Counted from the stretch's first letter, positions 24,212 to 35,160 are shown. The stretch: 64,000 bases of DNA from Melampsora larici-populina 98AG31 (GCF_000204055.1 NW_006768791.1:361094-425093); one strand, 5' to 3'. Made by a program: numbers and translations. Notes: generated by a model not told the origin, from the letters alone.

Positions 24212-25283
24212 GCCGAGTTTCGACGTCACCTAGCTTTCAGAGTGGTCGACGTAGCCTACTAGTACTGGCTTTGTCTTTGGGCTACGAAGAAAGACAGGGA
24301 ATTGAAGAACTTCTCTGTTTATGTCACTCCTGAAGATGTGGAAATCTTTAGACCAACACATCATTATGAGCTTTTTGAAGAGCTGAAGTCAATCCATTAT
24401 TGCTCATGTCGGCAATCTGTAGATCTGAGTCAATTATTTCAATCCTTGATAGTCTTGACATGCTTCCAATTCACTACAAAATGTAGACAGGCGAGACAAT
24501 TCGCCCAGAGCTTCGTTACAATCGAGTTTCTATGTCTGAACCCCTCGAGACCGCCGAGGATTTACTCAGCATCATCCCAACTGAAACGTCGGTCTCAGAT
24601 AAAAAATCACCTCGAATGTTGATTTACTCAGGAACTAGAGATCGCACATTGGAGGTGATGAGAGCGGTTTGCAAAGCCAGAGGTAATCCTGATGATATCA
24701 AGAAATCAGTGCTTGTATATATCCGACGATATCGTTCTTCAACTGATAAAGAAGATAAAGCAGAACGAGCAAGAGAGTTTGGCGTAGAAGGAAAGTTTTC
24801 AATGACAAAACTTCAAAACTCATTAAGATTGTGATTATAGTGGCTTCCATGGATCCTTCGATACCTGACTTGATTGGTGGACGAGCTGGACGCAATATTG
24901 ATTGCCGCCTAGTTATTCACTTTGTTCAACCCAACATGCCAAACAGTCCCAACACCGCCAGTGAAGTTGTGGTGTCGAGCACAATGAATGATGAAGAACG
25001 CATGCCTGCATTTCGTCTCACAGCATGTTGCCTCAGAGCGGTTTACTATATGGATATTGATATTGCGCGAGTCCTTGATAGCAATCATCGACAGCGAGCG
25101 CTAAAGAAGACCGATTTCGATCTTTACAGACATCGATATATCCCAATGTCATTGACTGGCCCCGGCTATCTAGAAGAGATGGAACGTCAACGTACTGCAG
25201 GGATGACTGTGTGCCGATGCTCAAACTGTGATCATCAAAGAGCAGCTCGAGTGCATCCTCTTGCCCAAGACGAAAGCAGCTGA
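24212..25283 (+). pseudogene. RecQ-like helicase pseudogene
   Basis: Helicase sequence can be followed from 24212 (AEFRRHLAFRVVDVAY) through KNFSVYVTPEDVEIF and RMLIYSGTRDRTLEV to IGGRAGRNIDCRLVIHFVQP (motif VI-like) and a cysteine-bearing tail (CRCSNCDH). It is broken by an in-frame TAG just after VVDVAY, by a frameshift between about 24430 and 24500 with a further stop (TAG near 24487), and by a second frameshift with a short deletion near 24810. The N-terminal ATPase half is absent. It is a paralog of the copy at 19984-21291 and lies in inverted orientation to it. RecQ-like helicases are often amplified in rust genomes. Confidence 0.8.
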
Positions 25284-25531
25284 TCTGGATGCACTCACTA
25301 CTGAAACCCTAGTTCCACCAATCCTAAAAATCTCTCTCTTTTATCAACCTTCTCCGAAGAAAAGTGTTCAAGAAATGAATTACAATATAGAAAGCAAATT
25401 ATGATGAGAAAATTGTTTATAAAAATATTTACATCAAGAAACGGTTTTCACAAATTGTACCAACACAAGAAAATATTCACAGTTGAGATCAAATATATGA
25501 CTCTTTCGAAGAGGATTGAAATAAATTATGA

Positions 25532-26450
25532 TTAAGAACGAATCAAATCATGAGAATTTGATTGTTTATCATCCGTTGGAAGAGTAGTTTCAGTTCCAGT
25601 GTGATTTGAATTATCAATTTGAGTCAAGTTCTGAGTTGCATTTGATTGATGTTGATGATGAGTGGCAGTAAAATTATCAAAGTTGAAGAATCTTAACTCT
25701 TGTGTTGTTAATTGATCAACCGTAAGTAATTCGAGTATAGGAAATGCTTCAAATGTAGCATTTGGGCCACCTAAGTGGTCAATCTCAATCTACCCAGAAC
25801 GATTTGTTCAGAAGAACATCAGTTTTCAGAATGAGCCGACCAAAAGCGTTGAATTGAATGAGAAATATTGGACTTACTACTGTGGTCGCAATAGCTTTTG
25901 AAAATGGAAGAGCATCACCTTTCATACCAAGTACAGTTCCACATCCTCTGAAACTCAACTTATTCCTATTATCGATCATCTCATTTTGAATCACAAAGAC
26001 AAATCACAAAAAATCAATGATCTGATCACTTTTCCACGTATTTTTTTCGAATTATATCAAGAAAAGAATAAATCATGAAAACCTTTTCACTCACGTATCA
26101 AATCTTAAAAAACCTAAGAAAGTATTATCATGTAAATTTTTAATTTGACCATTTTGACGAGCAGCAGTAATTCTACAAAGTTTAAGTAATTTAATTTCTT
26201 CATCTAAAAGTTGATAACCTTCATTAATCCTTTGAAAGATATTTAAAATGTTCTTTGGAAAAGTTAAAACTCCTTGATGATTAATTTTTTTTAATAAATT
26301 TAAAACTGATTGAGGTGTTGCTGGTACATTTGGATTTATTTGATATTGATTTAAGATTTCTGAATTCGATCTTAGTTTTGATTTTTGATATGATTTAGAA
26401 ATTAAACAGATTATTAAAATTATTAAAAGCTTTTTAGGTTTTCTTATCAT
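25532..26450 (-). CDS. secreted protein of unknown function
   Basis: Minus-strand exons 26450-26095, 25965-25878 and 25789-25532 join in phase and give 233 residues. The N-terminus is a signal peptide: basic residues 3-7, then a hydrophobic run (LLIILIICLIS). The mature region has a lysine/leucine-rich helical part, then a conserved-looking core (SFRGCGTVLGMKGDALPFSKAIATTVV). The Asn/Thr/His-rich tail holds several N-glycosylation sequons (NAT, NFT, NLT, NHT). No family was recognised; it is possibly an effector or cell-surface protein. The donor and acceptor sites are canonical (GTGAGT, GTAAGT; TAG, TAG). Confidence 0.75.
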
Positions 26451-26996
26451 CGTCTTTTAAATTCAAAGGGTTTCAAATCCCAATTGTCTAGCAATTGACG
26501 AAAAAGTACTATTATTGACGCGAAAGAGGAAGGTGTAATGAGAAAGGTGTAATTAGTTTAGAACTTTAAAATTTTTTAGTGAGGAACTAAAGGAAGTCAT
26601 CCTTTTAATTCTTTTACAATCATCACTTTAGAATTGAAATGCCATTTTCAATCAATCGATCAATCATTTCCTCCGAAAGCCACAGTTGATAGGTGTAAAA
26701 CCCGAATGGTAACAAGAATCAAATCTTCTGATAACTTCTTGAATTATTTTGCCCGTCTCCTTGGATTCCTGATTCCCCCCACATGGATCCCCACTTTCTT
26801 TGACGTGGTTTATATTGAGGATCGCGTGTGATCGCGTGTGGTTTTGAAAATCGACATCAAATGACTTGTGATCAATCACACGTAAAGGCTTTCTTCAAAA
26901 ACATCAAATGTTCCAACTTCCAAGTTACACATATGAGACTTTGATTTTGAAACCTTTGCCGAACTTGAACCCATTGATTCTCAAGTCATCTTTTAC
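26451..26996. other. intergenic, no gene seen
   Basis: Upstream region of the secreted-protein gene, then sequence up to the left end of the inverted-repeat element. Nothing recognisable. Confidence 0.4.
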
Positions 26997-27576
26997 GGTA
27001 CACAAATATCGTTCTGGAAATTTCCAGAAGGTTTTTTCCAGAACGCCAGAACCCTTCGGGAAGCCTTCTGGTGTTCTGGAAAAAACACAAATTCAACATA
27101 AACTCTCTGCTGCAGCCTGCTGCAGCTTCCCCACATACCCCGCCTAACAAACATGGATCAAGTGATCGACGACCATACTCCCACCTCCAGCCAACCAATG
27201 AATTTAAAATTTTTAGAGCCTCTTCAAGCCGATCGAGTCCGTTTTGATTGATTTGACGTAGACGACGACCGAGTAGCACAAGCTTAACAGACTGTGCACT
27301 GGCCAAGTGGTATTCCAGCGCGGCCAGCAAAAACAGGTACAGTGGCTTCCTAGCCTCAAATCGATCATCGGGATCATGCTCATCATCTAAAACGGCCTCG
27401 GATTGTAAGTTTTGCTGAACGATGATTGCTTGAAGACACCGAAGGATGAAAAGGCTTTCAGAATTCCTCTTTTTCTGGAAAGCTAAAGTTAAAAGGTCTG
27501 TTTGTGACTGATTCTTCTTGTGAATTGCCAAGTGAATAGACCGTTTCAGAAGTCGACGTCGGCTTTTTCGAACCAT
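26986..27576 (-). CDS. ORF inside the inverted-repeat element, unknown
   Basis: An ATG at 27576 opens a 196-codon frame starting MVRKSRRRLLKRSIH. It has a basic N-terminus and a helical Leu-rich middle (YLFLLAALEYHLASAQ). The frame runs through the left terminal repeat and stops only at 26986, outside the element. This could be a remnant of a transposase N-terminus (weakly reminiscent of Harbinger-type proteins) or a chance ORF. No catalytic motif is visible. Confidence 0.35.
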   Translation of the reverse strand: MVRKSRRRLLKRSIHLAIHKKNQSQTDLLTLAFQKKRNSESLFILRCLQAIIVQQNLQSEAVLDDEHDPDDRFEARKPLYLFLLAALEYHLASAQSVKLVLLGRRLRQINQNGLDRLEEALKILNSLVGWRWEYGRRSLDPCLLGGVCGEAAAGCSREFMLNLCFFQNTRRLPEGFWRSGKNLLEISRTIFVYRKR

Positions 27577-27845
27577 TGCAGGAGGAAAGGCAGAGTTAAA
27601 TTGAAATGCAAGACCGAGAAGTGCTGAGAGTTGAGAAAAGTGATGTGGGAGGGTGTTTGATGTGCGTGGTATGAGGTGTGTGCTAGCGGATGTGTGGTTG
27701 GGTTCAGTACTCAGGTGTTGGGCATTCTGGAGTTTGGGGCATTCAAAGTTCCAGAACGCCAGAACGCCAGAACACACCAAAAAAAAAACCTTCTGGCGTT
27801 CTGGAAAAAGTGTTCTGGAAATTTCCAGAACGATATTTGTGTACC
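26997..27845. mobile_element. inverted-repeat element with GTTCTGG palindromes (849 bp)
   Basis: The ends are perfect inverted repeats for ~30 bp: GGTACACAAATATCG followed by a palindrome, TTCTGGAAATTTCCAGAA (left copy 27012-27030, right 27812-27832). Both ends then carry repeated CCAGAACGCCAGAA words. The duplication is unclear: TA at 26999-27000 and 27842-27843 would fit a TA-targeting element, while AC flanks both outer ends. The superfamily is not assigned. Confidence 0.75.
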
Positions 27846-27986
27846 ACATTTATCAATCTTGACCTTGATTTTTCCTTGGATATTCCCTTTGGCCAAAAGA
27901 TATAATTTCACAACACCTCCAACTTCGTCGTCTCATCATCGAGTTACTTTCATTCATTCCAAACTGAAGGTGAGCCTTTGGAACGC

Positions 27987-27992
27987 AAAAAA
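27987..27992 (-). terminator. Pol III terminator of tRNA-Tyr
   Basis: Six T residues in a row on the minus strand, starting about 11 nt after the tRNA 3' end. Confidence 0.7.
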
Positions 27993-28002
27993 GGACACAC
28001 GC

Positions 28003-28121
28003 TCCCAACAGCCGGGTTCGAACCAGCGACCCTGAGATGAGGGCAGACACCTTCTCACAAAGAGATGATGTCGATTTTGTTCCATTACAGTCTCATGCTC
28101 TTCCAACTGAGCTATGTCGGG
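28003..28121 (-). tRNA. tRNA-Tyr (GTA anticodon) with a 46-nt intron
   Basis: Mature parts 28121-28085 and 28038-28003 give a 73-nt cloverleaf. The acceptor stem CCCGACA pairs with TGTTGGG and the discriminator is A. The D stem is GCTC/GAGC. The anticodon stem TGAGA/TCTCA holds loop CTGTAAA with GTA at 28088-28086. The T arm is GCTGG-TTCGAAC-CCGGC. The intron (28084-28039) sits after position 37, the standard place, and eukaryotic tRNA-Tyr genes usually carry one. A-box and B-box promoters are intact, and a T6 terminator follows. Confidence 0.92.
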
Positions 28122-28775
28122 CGGTGACGGTCGGGGCTTTTTTGGTGACATGAGCAGAGAGGTGATGTGTTGGGTTGTGACTGATGTAGATCTGGGCAAT
28201 GCTGGATTAATCTCTTTATCAAGGTAGATTAAGATATCGAGGAAGAAATCATGATGAACTGAAGAAGATTGAGGGGAAGTGAGATGTACATACAATTGAA
28301 AACTGGATTTAAATTTAACTCTTCTTTGATGGCTCTTGACCTGATTTATTGTGTTCTATTACTTGTTCTAAATCAAGATACATTGGGCGTGATTGATTGA
28401 GTTCGAGTTTGAACGCTTGAATGACATCTATATGAGGTGCTTTTGATTAGGATTAAGTAGACCAAAACTAACACCAATCAAGTTGATTATGACTTCCAAC
28501 ATGCAAATTGTATAGATTAGAACCCCAAAACGATTGAAATGTGATTGAACGGGTTCGGTTCGTATTTGAATCCCATAATCTGGAGTGGCAGCGCTGTTAG
28601 AAAAGCTTCATATTTTGCATTGATGTTATAACGACTTTGAATTGTTAACCAAGATGAATGTGGAGTTATGAGAGTGATTTGGCGATGTTGTTCAATTATA
28701 GCGCTGGCAGATCTTGGGATCATTGTGGTGATGAAGAAATCTTTGATGTGTTGAGAAAAGAAATGAAGAAGATAA
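28122..28775. other. intergenic, no gene seen
   Basis: Upstream flank of the tRNA and AT-rich sequence; only weak ORFs. Confidence 0.4.
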
Positions 28776-28915
28776 GGATCCGTTCGGCTGCGCCATCTCA
28801 TCTGACATCCAGCTTGACCTTCTGCCCAGTCGGGGTCGGGCAAAGAGATTGTCATCCTGATTTTTGGTGACAGATGACGGTCAGATGGTCTCCAGATGTG
28901 CAGCCGAACGGACCC
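28776..28915. mobile_element. Tourist-like MITE (140 bp)
   Basis: The ends GGATCCGTTCGGCTGC and GGGTCCGTTCGGCTGC are inverted repeats (15 of 16). TAA flanks both sides (28773-28775, 28916-28918). It has no coding capacity. Confidence 0.8.
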
Positions 28916-29989
28916 TAAACAAGCCAAAGGATGGAACCACTGCTCTGCCTGCGTTTTGTGAGTTGATCTGATTCTGATGCACCAGCTCAAAAGGTATCGG
29001 GGTCTACCAATGCGGTCCTCGCAGAGAGTATTGGGTTATCTAATCTTATATTTAATCCTTTCATATTCTTTTCTTGTCTTATATGTTATGATATCATTAT
29101 TACTAATCATGACATCATTTGCTGTGTGTGCTGTGAGCTGGTATCTGTGATGTCTCTGGTATATAAAGAGAGTTGCCTTACCTGATTGCATTCCTTCTTT
29201 TCTCTTCCATCACTTTGAGCAGGTTTGCCCTAGCTCTTATTGGTCACTGAGAATTATTATCTCTACTAGTAGCTTACTAGTCTTTCCTTCAGAATTTGCA
29301 GCCATCTTGTGATTCTTTGGAAACCTGTGATCTTTCCTCTTCCCTTCAATCCTACCAGCATCATCACATGTTATTTTGCATGAACAACTGATCTTCTCTG
29401 ATTAATCATTCATCAGATCAACATCCTGTGTGATTGAACCTGACTTGGGATCTTCTTATTCTGATACTCCCTTCAGGTGGGCTCAGCTGTGAGGTCAAAC
29501 CTTTCTAAATGTCTGCAGAGAGTGCCTGAGCTATGTTAGTCAAGCGCTGGCATTTTGAGGCGGGACAAAGAGTGGTTTGATCAAAAACAATTGCTTGTGC
29601 GTGAGTTGGTTTGAAGACCTATGGTCTGAACCTATCTATGACAATGACCAGGAATTTCAGGTGTGGCAGTCAAGTTATTGGACACCTTTGATTTACAAAT
29701 GGATTTTGATTCAATATGTAGTACCAGTTCATTGAGGTTTTATGTACGGTGAACACAAATAAAAGGACAAGAACAACTGCATTAAATTTTACTGTAGGAA
29801 AAAGCAAGGTGTTCTCCTGGTTCTATGGAAGTTGGAAGTTCAGAACTTCCAGAATGCCTATCACATCTTAGTAGTGGATCTAGCATGGCAGTCATGGAAA
29901 ATAGTCTGTGACACTGACATGTTTCAAATTGACTGGTGAAGAACTTATAACTCAACAAGGGTTATACAGAGCTAGAAGGGGATCAATTA
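28916..29989. other. intergenic with LTR-like promoter patch
   Basis: No gene seen. Around 29155-29320 a TATATAAAG box is followed by a pyrimidine-rich stretch resembling a retrotransposon LTR promoter region, but no paired LTR or ends could be set. Confidence 0.25.
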
Positions 29990-30145
29990 GAGGATACAAA
30001 GTAGAATCCGGGCACGTGCCCGGGCGTGTGCCCAGATTTTTTTTGGCAGTAAATTTGAATTCTGGGCCCGGACTTGTGCCCAGAAAATCAAAATTTACTG
30101 CCAAAAGAAATCCGGGCACGCGCCCGGATTCTACTTTGTATCCCC
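29990..30145. mobile_element. foldback MITE, GGGATACAAAGT family (156 bp)
   Basis: The two halves are inverted repeats over almost the full length: GAGGATACAAAGTAGAATCC at the left, and the same with GGGG at the right when reversed. Inside are repeated CCGGGCACG(T/C)GCCCGG palindromes. The flanks are TTA and TAA, close to a TWA duplication. The same terminal family recurs at 57609-57723. Confidence 0.75.
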
Positions 30146-31566
30146 TAAATGACTAGTACACAGTTTCTAAGGACTGCCCTTCCAAATCAAGACAGCCAGA
30201 AAGGAATTTCTGTTGAATTGAGTACTGATGAAGAACAAGTGAAAAGTATTTTGATTTTTGAAAAGGACCAAAAATGCACAAGCTTTGAAAGTGAAGACGG
30301 CCCAATTTATTTATTTCTCAACACTGTTAGTGTTATTCCAGTCAGATAACAAAGAAGAAAGCACAATATCTTTTTGATATTGTTCCCAAAATAAGTCACA
30401 AAACTTCACTACTAAAATAAATTCCTTCTTTATATTTGTGATGAAGGGCATATTTGAGTGACCAGGTATCATTGAAATTAGTTTGTTATGTTAAAAAACA
30501 ACAAGGTTGTAAATGATGAAGAAGGAATGGGAACAACAACAAATTCCTCCACCTGGTAGTATACAACATTCATCACAATCTTTAAAAATGGTCAACAGCC
30601 TCAAAAACCAATCATTTTTGACAAAAACCTTCAAAAACCTCTTTTACAAATCTTGCTATGCTTTTAATTCATTTCTCATCTTATAAATATTTCTCTTTCC
30701 ATTCTCTTCATTCACAGCATTATAAATTCTTTTCTTCTTATGAATGACCTTGAAAATCTTTCTAAAAACTCTTGGCCTCCATCACCTCCTATTAATCACA
30801 CTATTATGTATTCAGGTCTACCAGTGATACCCCCTTTGACCACTTTTTGTAAGTTTTTCTTTCCTTCAGTATTTCACTTCTCACTAATCAACTCTTCTGA
30901 TAAAATTTCTTATCAACTAATGTGACTATTCCCTGTTACCAATCAAGCTTATTGACTCTTGAACTTTCTTTTTGTACCCTAAAAACCATCTCCAACTTGA
31001 TTTTACCTATATTTTTGAATTCTTTACACTAGAGACCACATGGGCACACCCGCAACAGGTGACCTGATACCATTACATATGCTGGCATACACATGAACCA
31101 ACAAACATTTTCCTGTGGGAAGACCATTAATCACATTCAGTGTAGTTTCTTAGCTAAAATGCGGAAATAACACAGAAATGATGCCAAGATAATACATTTT
31201 GGCTCATCAACTGAGTTGAATACAATTAGTTTTCCCAGAGGAAAATGGCCTCTTGTTTCTTGTGATAATCAAATGCACCCATTTTGTTTGACATGCTGAA
31301 TTCTTCAACCTTAATGCTAACCAGAGTGCCTTGTGAATCTCATTATGTGGGGGCTAACCCAACAATACTGGAACAGTATGGTGGTTTTCAATATGTATCA
31401 AGCTGGATTGTTTGGTCAAATACCCTGAACACTATCCTCATTAGGATAGAATGTAATGTAAAGAAAATTTTAACCTGCTCTGATTTTTTGAATGTTTGTG
31501 GCCTTTTCTGATCTCTTGGCAGGGTTGAGAAGGTTTGAGCCCTGTTCTCCATCCTCATAACAACAA
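30146..31566. other. intergenic, no gene seen
   Basis: AT-rich DNA with short ORFs only and no signal worth naming. Confidence 0.4.
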
Positions 31567-31985
31567 TGGGCCACTGCAATGCGTTGCCTGCAACGGTTAA
31601 ATACCAATACTATAGTCCCACAACGCAACAGGCAAAGGCAACAGCCGTGCGTGCAACACAAACCGTTGCTTGGTTGCTTAGCGTTGTGGGTCATGCGTGT
31701 GAGGGATCTAGCAAAGTCTGATGGAAATTGCTTGTAGAAGCAGGGAGGGTCCAGGGGTATCTGAGATATCCCTGTGCCTGTGCCGGGGCCATGCCTGTTT
31801 GCCCGTTGTGGGGTTGCATTGCTCACAATGGGTTGAGAACCACAACACAACCACCTGTAATCCTGGACCTGTACCAGCAACACACCAAGCAACAGCCTGA
31901 CTCGTTGTGTTCCGTTGCGTTGCTGGTGTCTCACTGTTGCTTGCCTTTGCTGTGCGTTTCTCAGTCAAAGCAATGCACTGGCCCA
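31567..31985. mobile_element. degenerate MITE with GTTGC-rich arms (about 419 bp)
   Basis: The left end TGGGCCACTGCAATGC matches the reversed right end TGGGCCAGTGCATTGC. Both arms then carry many GCAAC/GTTGC words and keep partial complementarity (GGCAAAGGCAACAG against GCAAAGGCAAGCAACAG). No certain target duplication was found. The ends would fit a hAT-like MITE. Confidence 0.5.
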
Positions 31986-32760
31986 ACATTGCTCATACCC
32001 TGATCCTTGATGCCAGTGTAGATGTTTGTGTTTGCCACTTGGCATGTGTGAAGAACGTTTTTGCAGACACTCTGTCAGGTGGTGGGTCCAGCAAAGTCTG
32101 CAATCTCATAGAACGCGCCTCCACTCTTCATCTTGATACTTTCGCCATCCTACCTAATGGAAGTTTTGATACTGCTTGCCTATGAAATGTCTTCCCCTTC
32201 CAAAAATGACCCTTTACTTGCTATTGCAAGGGAAAATGTCAACCAACCTCTGGCCTCCTCTACCAAAGCAAAATAATGCTGCACTCTAATTTCTTTTCTT
32301 GATTTTTGTCGCTCTGAGGTGTTTGTCCCTATCCCTTTTGAAGCAACTCTTGTGTTGTCCATTTTCTCTTCTTGTTGTTGGATCAATCCTTGTATGAGCT
32401 GTCCTGTCTCTCCTTCTACTATTGAAGACTACCTATCAGGCACCGTGTCAGCACAACCAACAATTTTACATCACATTTTGGTATGCACTGACAAAAAGGA
32501 TTTGAAAATGCAATAAAGGATAGGATTTTTATAATGTGATATAATAGTGATGTGACTTTATGTTTCATGTCTTTTGAGCAAATCAACTTTTCATGTGATG
32601 TTATGTCAGATAGCTGAATTCCATCTAATTGATAAGTGATCAGAAATCACAAGATGAGCCAGTACTTGATCCAAACTACATGTGATTTAACATTGCTCTC
32701 ACCAGTGATGCAATAGGCTGTATCACATGAACTACAAGTGATTCAATTGTATATGGTGTA
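31986..32760. other. intergenic, no gene seen
   Basis: Short ORFs only. Borders the degenerate effector-like copy. Confidence 0.4.
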
Positions 32761-33085
32761 TCACTCTTGGCAATCCATACATTCTGAAAGGAAACCAACA
32801 CTGACCAGTCAACTTTGATTGCAATCTTGACTGTCCCAAGGAATCCTTGCATTTATCAAGAGTAGCACATATATATTCTTGATGACAATCCTTGGTACAA
32901 ACTGAATATTTTGCGTTGATGGGTTTGAAACGAGAAAATAATATTGTCCTGACTAACTACATTGTTGACCAGTGGAGGTGCCATTGAGGCTACTCTGGGA
33001 CACACAGCCTTGCAATGTAATAGTGTGTTTATCTTAGATGGATTGTGTAGATATGACACCAGAAAATCAGCTTTACTATAACATT
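32761..33085 (-). pseudogene. broken copy of the 8-cysteine secreted protein
   Basis: Exon-like blocks match the intact gene at 33392-34136. They are a cysteine-bearing exon 3 equivalent (CTKDCHQEYICATLDKC) after an acceptor near 32908, a final exon (CMDCQE, then stop) at 32783-32761 after CAG, and an exon 2 equivalent near 33070. No signal-peptide exon is present. The donor after exon 3 reads GA instead of GT, so normal splicing is unlikely. Confidence 0.55.
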
Positions 33086-33391
33086 GAATGTCAAGGGTAA
33101 TCAATGTCAATTTGCCAACGTCTTAACGGTTGAAACAGCAAGATTTTAACGCGCAGTTATACGTATAATGTTTTCTCATTCAAGGTTTTAATAGTTCACA
33201 TCAAGATTGAAAACACATCCTCATTGGGTTCAGATTGGATTGTGTTTCTAACAGGATACAGAGGCGGGAGACATCACAATCTGCATTTATTTGAAAGCTC
33301 ATCTCATCCCAAGAAAATCAGATTGAAAAGATTTTGACCAACAAGTGAGATACAAAACCCCTTCTAAAAAGTTGATTTTATTTTCTATTCT

Positions 33392-34136
33392 TCATCTCGT
33401 CTTGCAGGCAGTCGCGGTACAGCCTGAAAGGAAATCAACTCTTGTCAGTTAATCGATTGTTTTGAAATGGATAAAGAAATCTGAACTGACCCATGGATTT
33501 AGCAATATTGCCATCAAAGGGACATTTATAATGATAACCAGCAGGATTGGTACACTCTGAAAATTTTGGATTCATAGATTGGAAAAACAAATCAATCTTG
33601 AATACTTTTTACAAGCTAGTCAAGCCATTGGAAGTACTGACTGAAATAATAAGGAACATTCGGGTCCGGGTGTATCCATTCATATTGAGCACAATCTTGA
33701 CCACTTATGCCGGGGGGACCTTTTTCGAGCTGACATCCAGTCATATGAACGTATTGATGATCTACGTAAGATGGTTACATGATAAATTATATTCCAGCTC
33801 GTGATCAGTTCTACTGTACGCATTCAAGGTAATCAAGATTGGTTTCTCGTCTGCTTACTCTGCCACCAGCAAGCTTTTAATGGGCAGTCATACACAATAC
33901 CGCTTCCCGTGCATACTATACGTCGATCAAAGATGTGATCCGAATCAGCTGTGAGTTCAGATTATGCTGAAGTGCTATAGGATTGACGATTTATATCGAG
34001 TTCACATACCTGCTTTATCTCCCTTTACTTCAAACTTGATTGAACACGGAAGAACGTTCGATAATGAGTCTCCTATAACATCAGTAATCAACAGTGAAAA
34101 AAGTAGAAGGGAGATCTTTAGAAAGGCGTGAAGCAT
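33392..34136 (-). CDS. small cysteine-rich secreted protein, candidate effector
   Basis: Four minus-strand exons, 34136-34010, 33948-33859, 33556-33491 and 33423-33392, join with matching phase at all three introns (each phase 1) into 104 residues. Residues 1-22 are a strong signal peptide (FLKISLLLFSLLITDVIG). The mature chain holds eight cysteines (VLPC, RIVC, VYDC, LKAC, QKC, YKC, MGC, TAC), an even number consistent with four disulfides. Most exons are too short to appear as ORFs. Two degenerate paralogs lie on either side in the same orientation. Secreted cysteine-rich proteins of this size in rusts are typically candidate effectors; the function itself is unknown. Confidence 0.78.
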
Positions 34137-34860
34137 TGTGATTGTAGTATGAGAGCAAGAAGAATGTCAATTGAGGTCTATCAACTCGCGATAATCAAAA
34201 ATGAGTAAGATGAGGAAGTGGGTGATGGGGTATGAAGCAAGAAGAAAAGATCTCAGTCCTTGATCTTGCTCAAAGGAGAGGGAAAACTTGATCGGAAGTC
34301 CTCTGGGAAAACATCGGACACACAAGCCACAGGGTCAGAATTCAGGAAAGCTTCTGATTTCTGAGCTGTTGTCATTGGTGGCGCTTCTGAGAACGAACAC
34401 TGCCAGCGGTGGCGCAATCCTATAGTCTTGGCTGAAGACATGAAGTGAGATTTACAGCAGGACCCTTGGATACATCCGAGACGGGAATGAATTGGAATTC
34501 TAGCGTCTTTCCCAAAACTAAGCATGCTGACTTTTGCTGAGGCCTGACGTTCAGGATATCCAATGATCTCTCAGAAAAAACAAGTGGGGTCGCGTTTTTT
34601 GAGTCCTCACAGGTCCTCATACCAAAATACGACGATTGATAGTGACCTTGTGACCCTCTCGCGAGGTCCCTTGTTTTTTGCCAGAGGGGACTTCTTTACC
34701 TTGATTGCTGACCAATGATCTCATACACGCTCCGATCCGTTCTTCAAACACATCTTGTTCCATCATAACCTTACAACATGACTCTCCAAGATATTCATAT
34801 CTTTGATTCTTCACAGGGTACTGCAATATACCCAAGCACTGAGGCTTTTTTCCTATGATT
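34137..34860. other. intergenic between effector-like copies
   Basis: Presumed promoter of the minus-strand gene starting at 34136, then unassigned sequence. Confidence 0.4.
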
Positions 34861-35160
34861 CATCAATCTTGGCAATCCGTACATTCTGAAATAACCTCAA
34901 CTCTTTTCAGTCAAGTCGTATTGTGTTTTTTCAAATTGATAATGAAATCTTCACTGACCAAAGAATAGTTCAGTTTAGAAACAGTAAAACATTGAAACAA
35001 ATCATGATGGCTCAAATAAGACACTTTGATCAACCATAGATGAATCAAGATTGAAATACTGACTATTAAGACTGCTGCCGTATTGATACTCACTGAGAGG
35101 CGCACGCTCTTGCATTCGAATCGTGTGTTGATCTATAAAATGAATCGAATTCACTATAAG
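34861..35160 (-). pseudogene. second broken copy of the 8-cysteine secreted protein
   Basis: The block near 35155-35100 aligns with exon 2 of the intact gene (ATTCGAATGCAAGAGCG against ATAGTATGCACGGGAAGCG). Then come an exon 3-like piece (LFQCFTVSKLNYSL) and a GTCAGT donor with the same intron sequence style. The last exon at 34886-34861 (AATGTACGGATTGCC) is shifted in phase. The signal-peptide exon is missing and most cysteines are lost. Confidence 0.5.

Noticed and set aside
27954..28295. 113-codon minus-strand ORF across the tRNA
   Set aside because: It reads through the tRNA-Tyr gene and has no start context or domain.
32856..33110. 84-codon minus-strand ORF as a stand-alone gene
   Set aside because: It uses a non-ATG start and crosses exon-intron boundaries of the degenerate effector copy.
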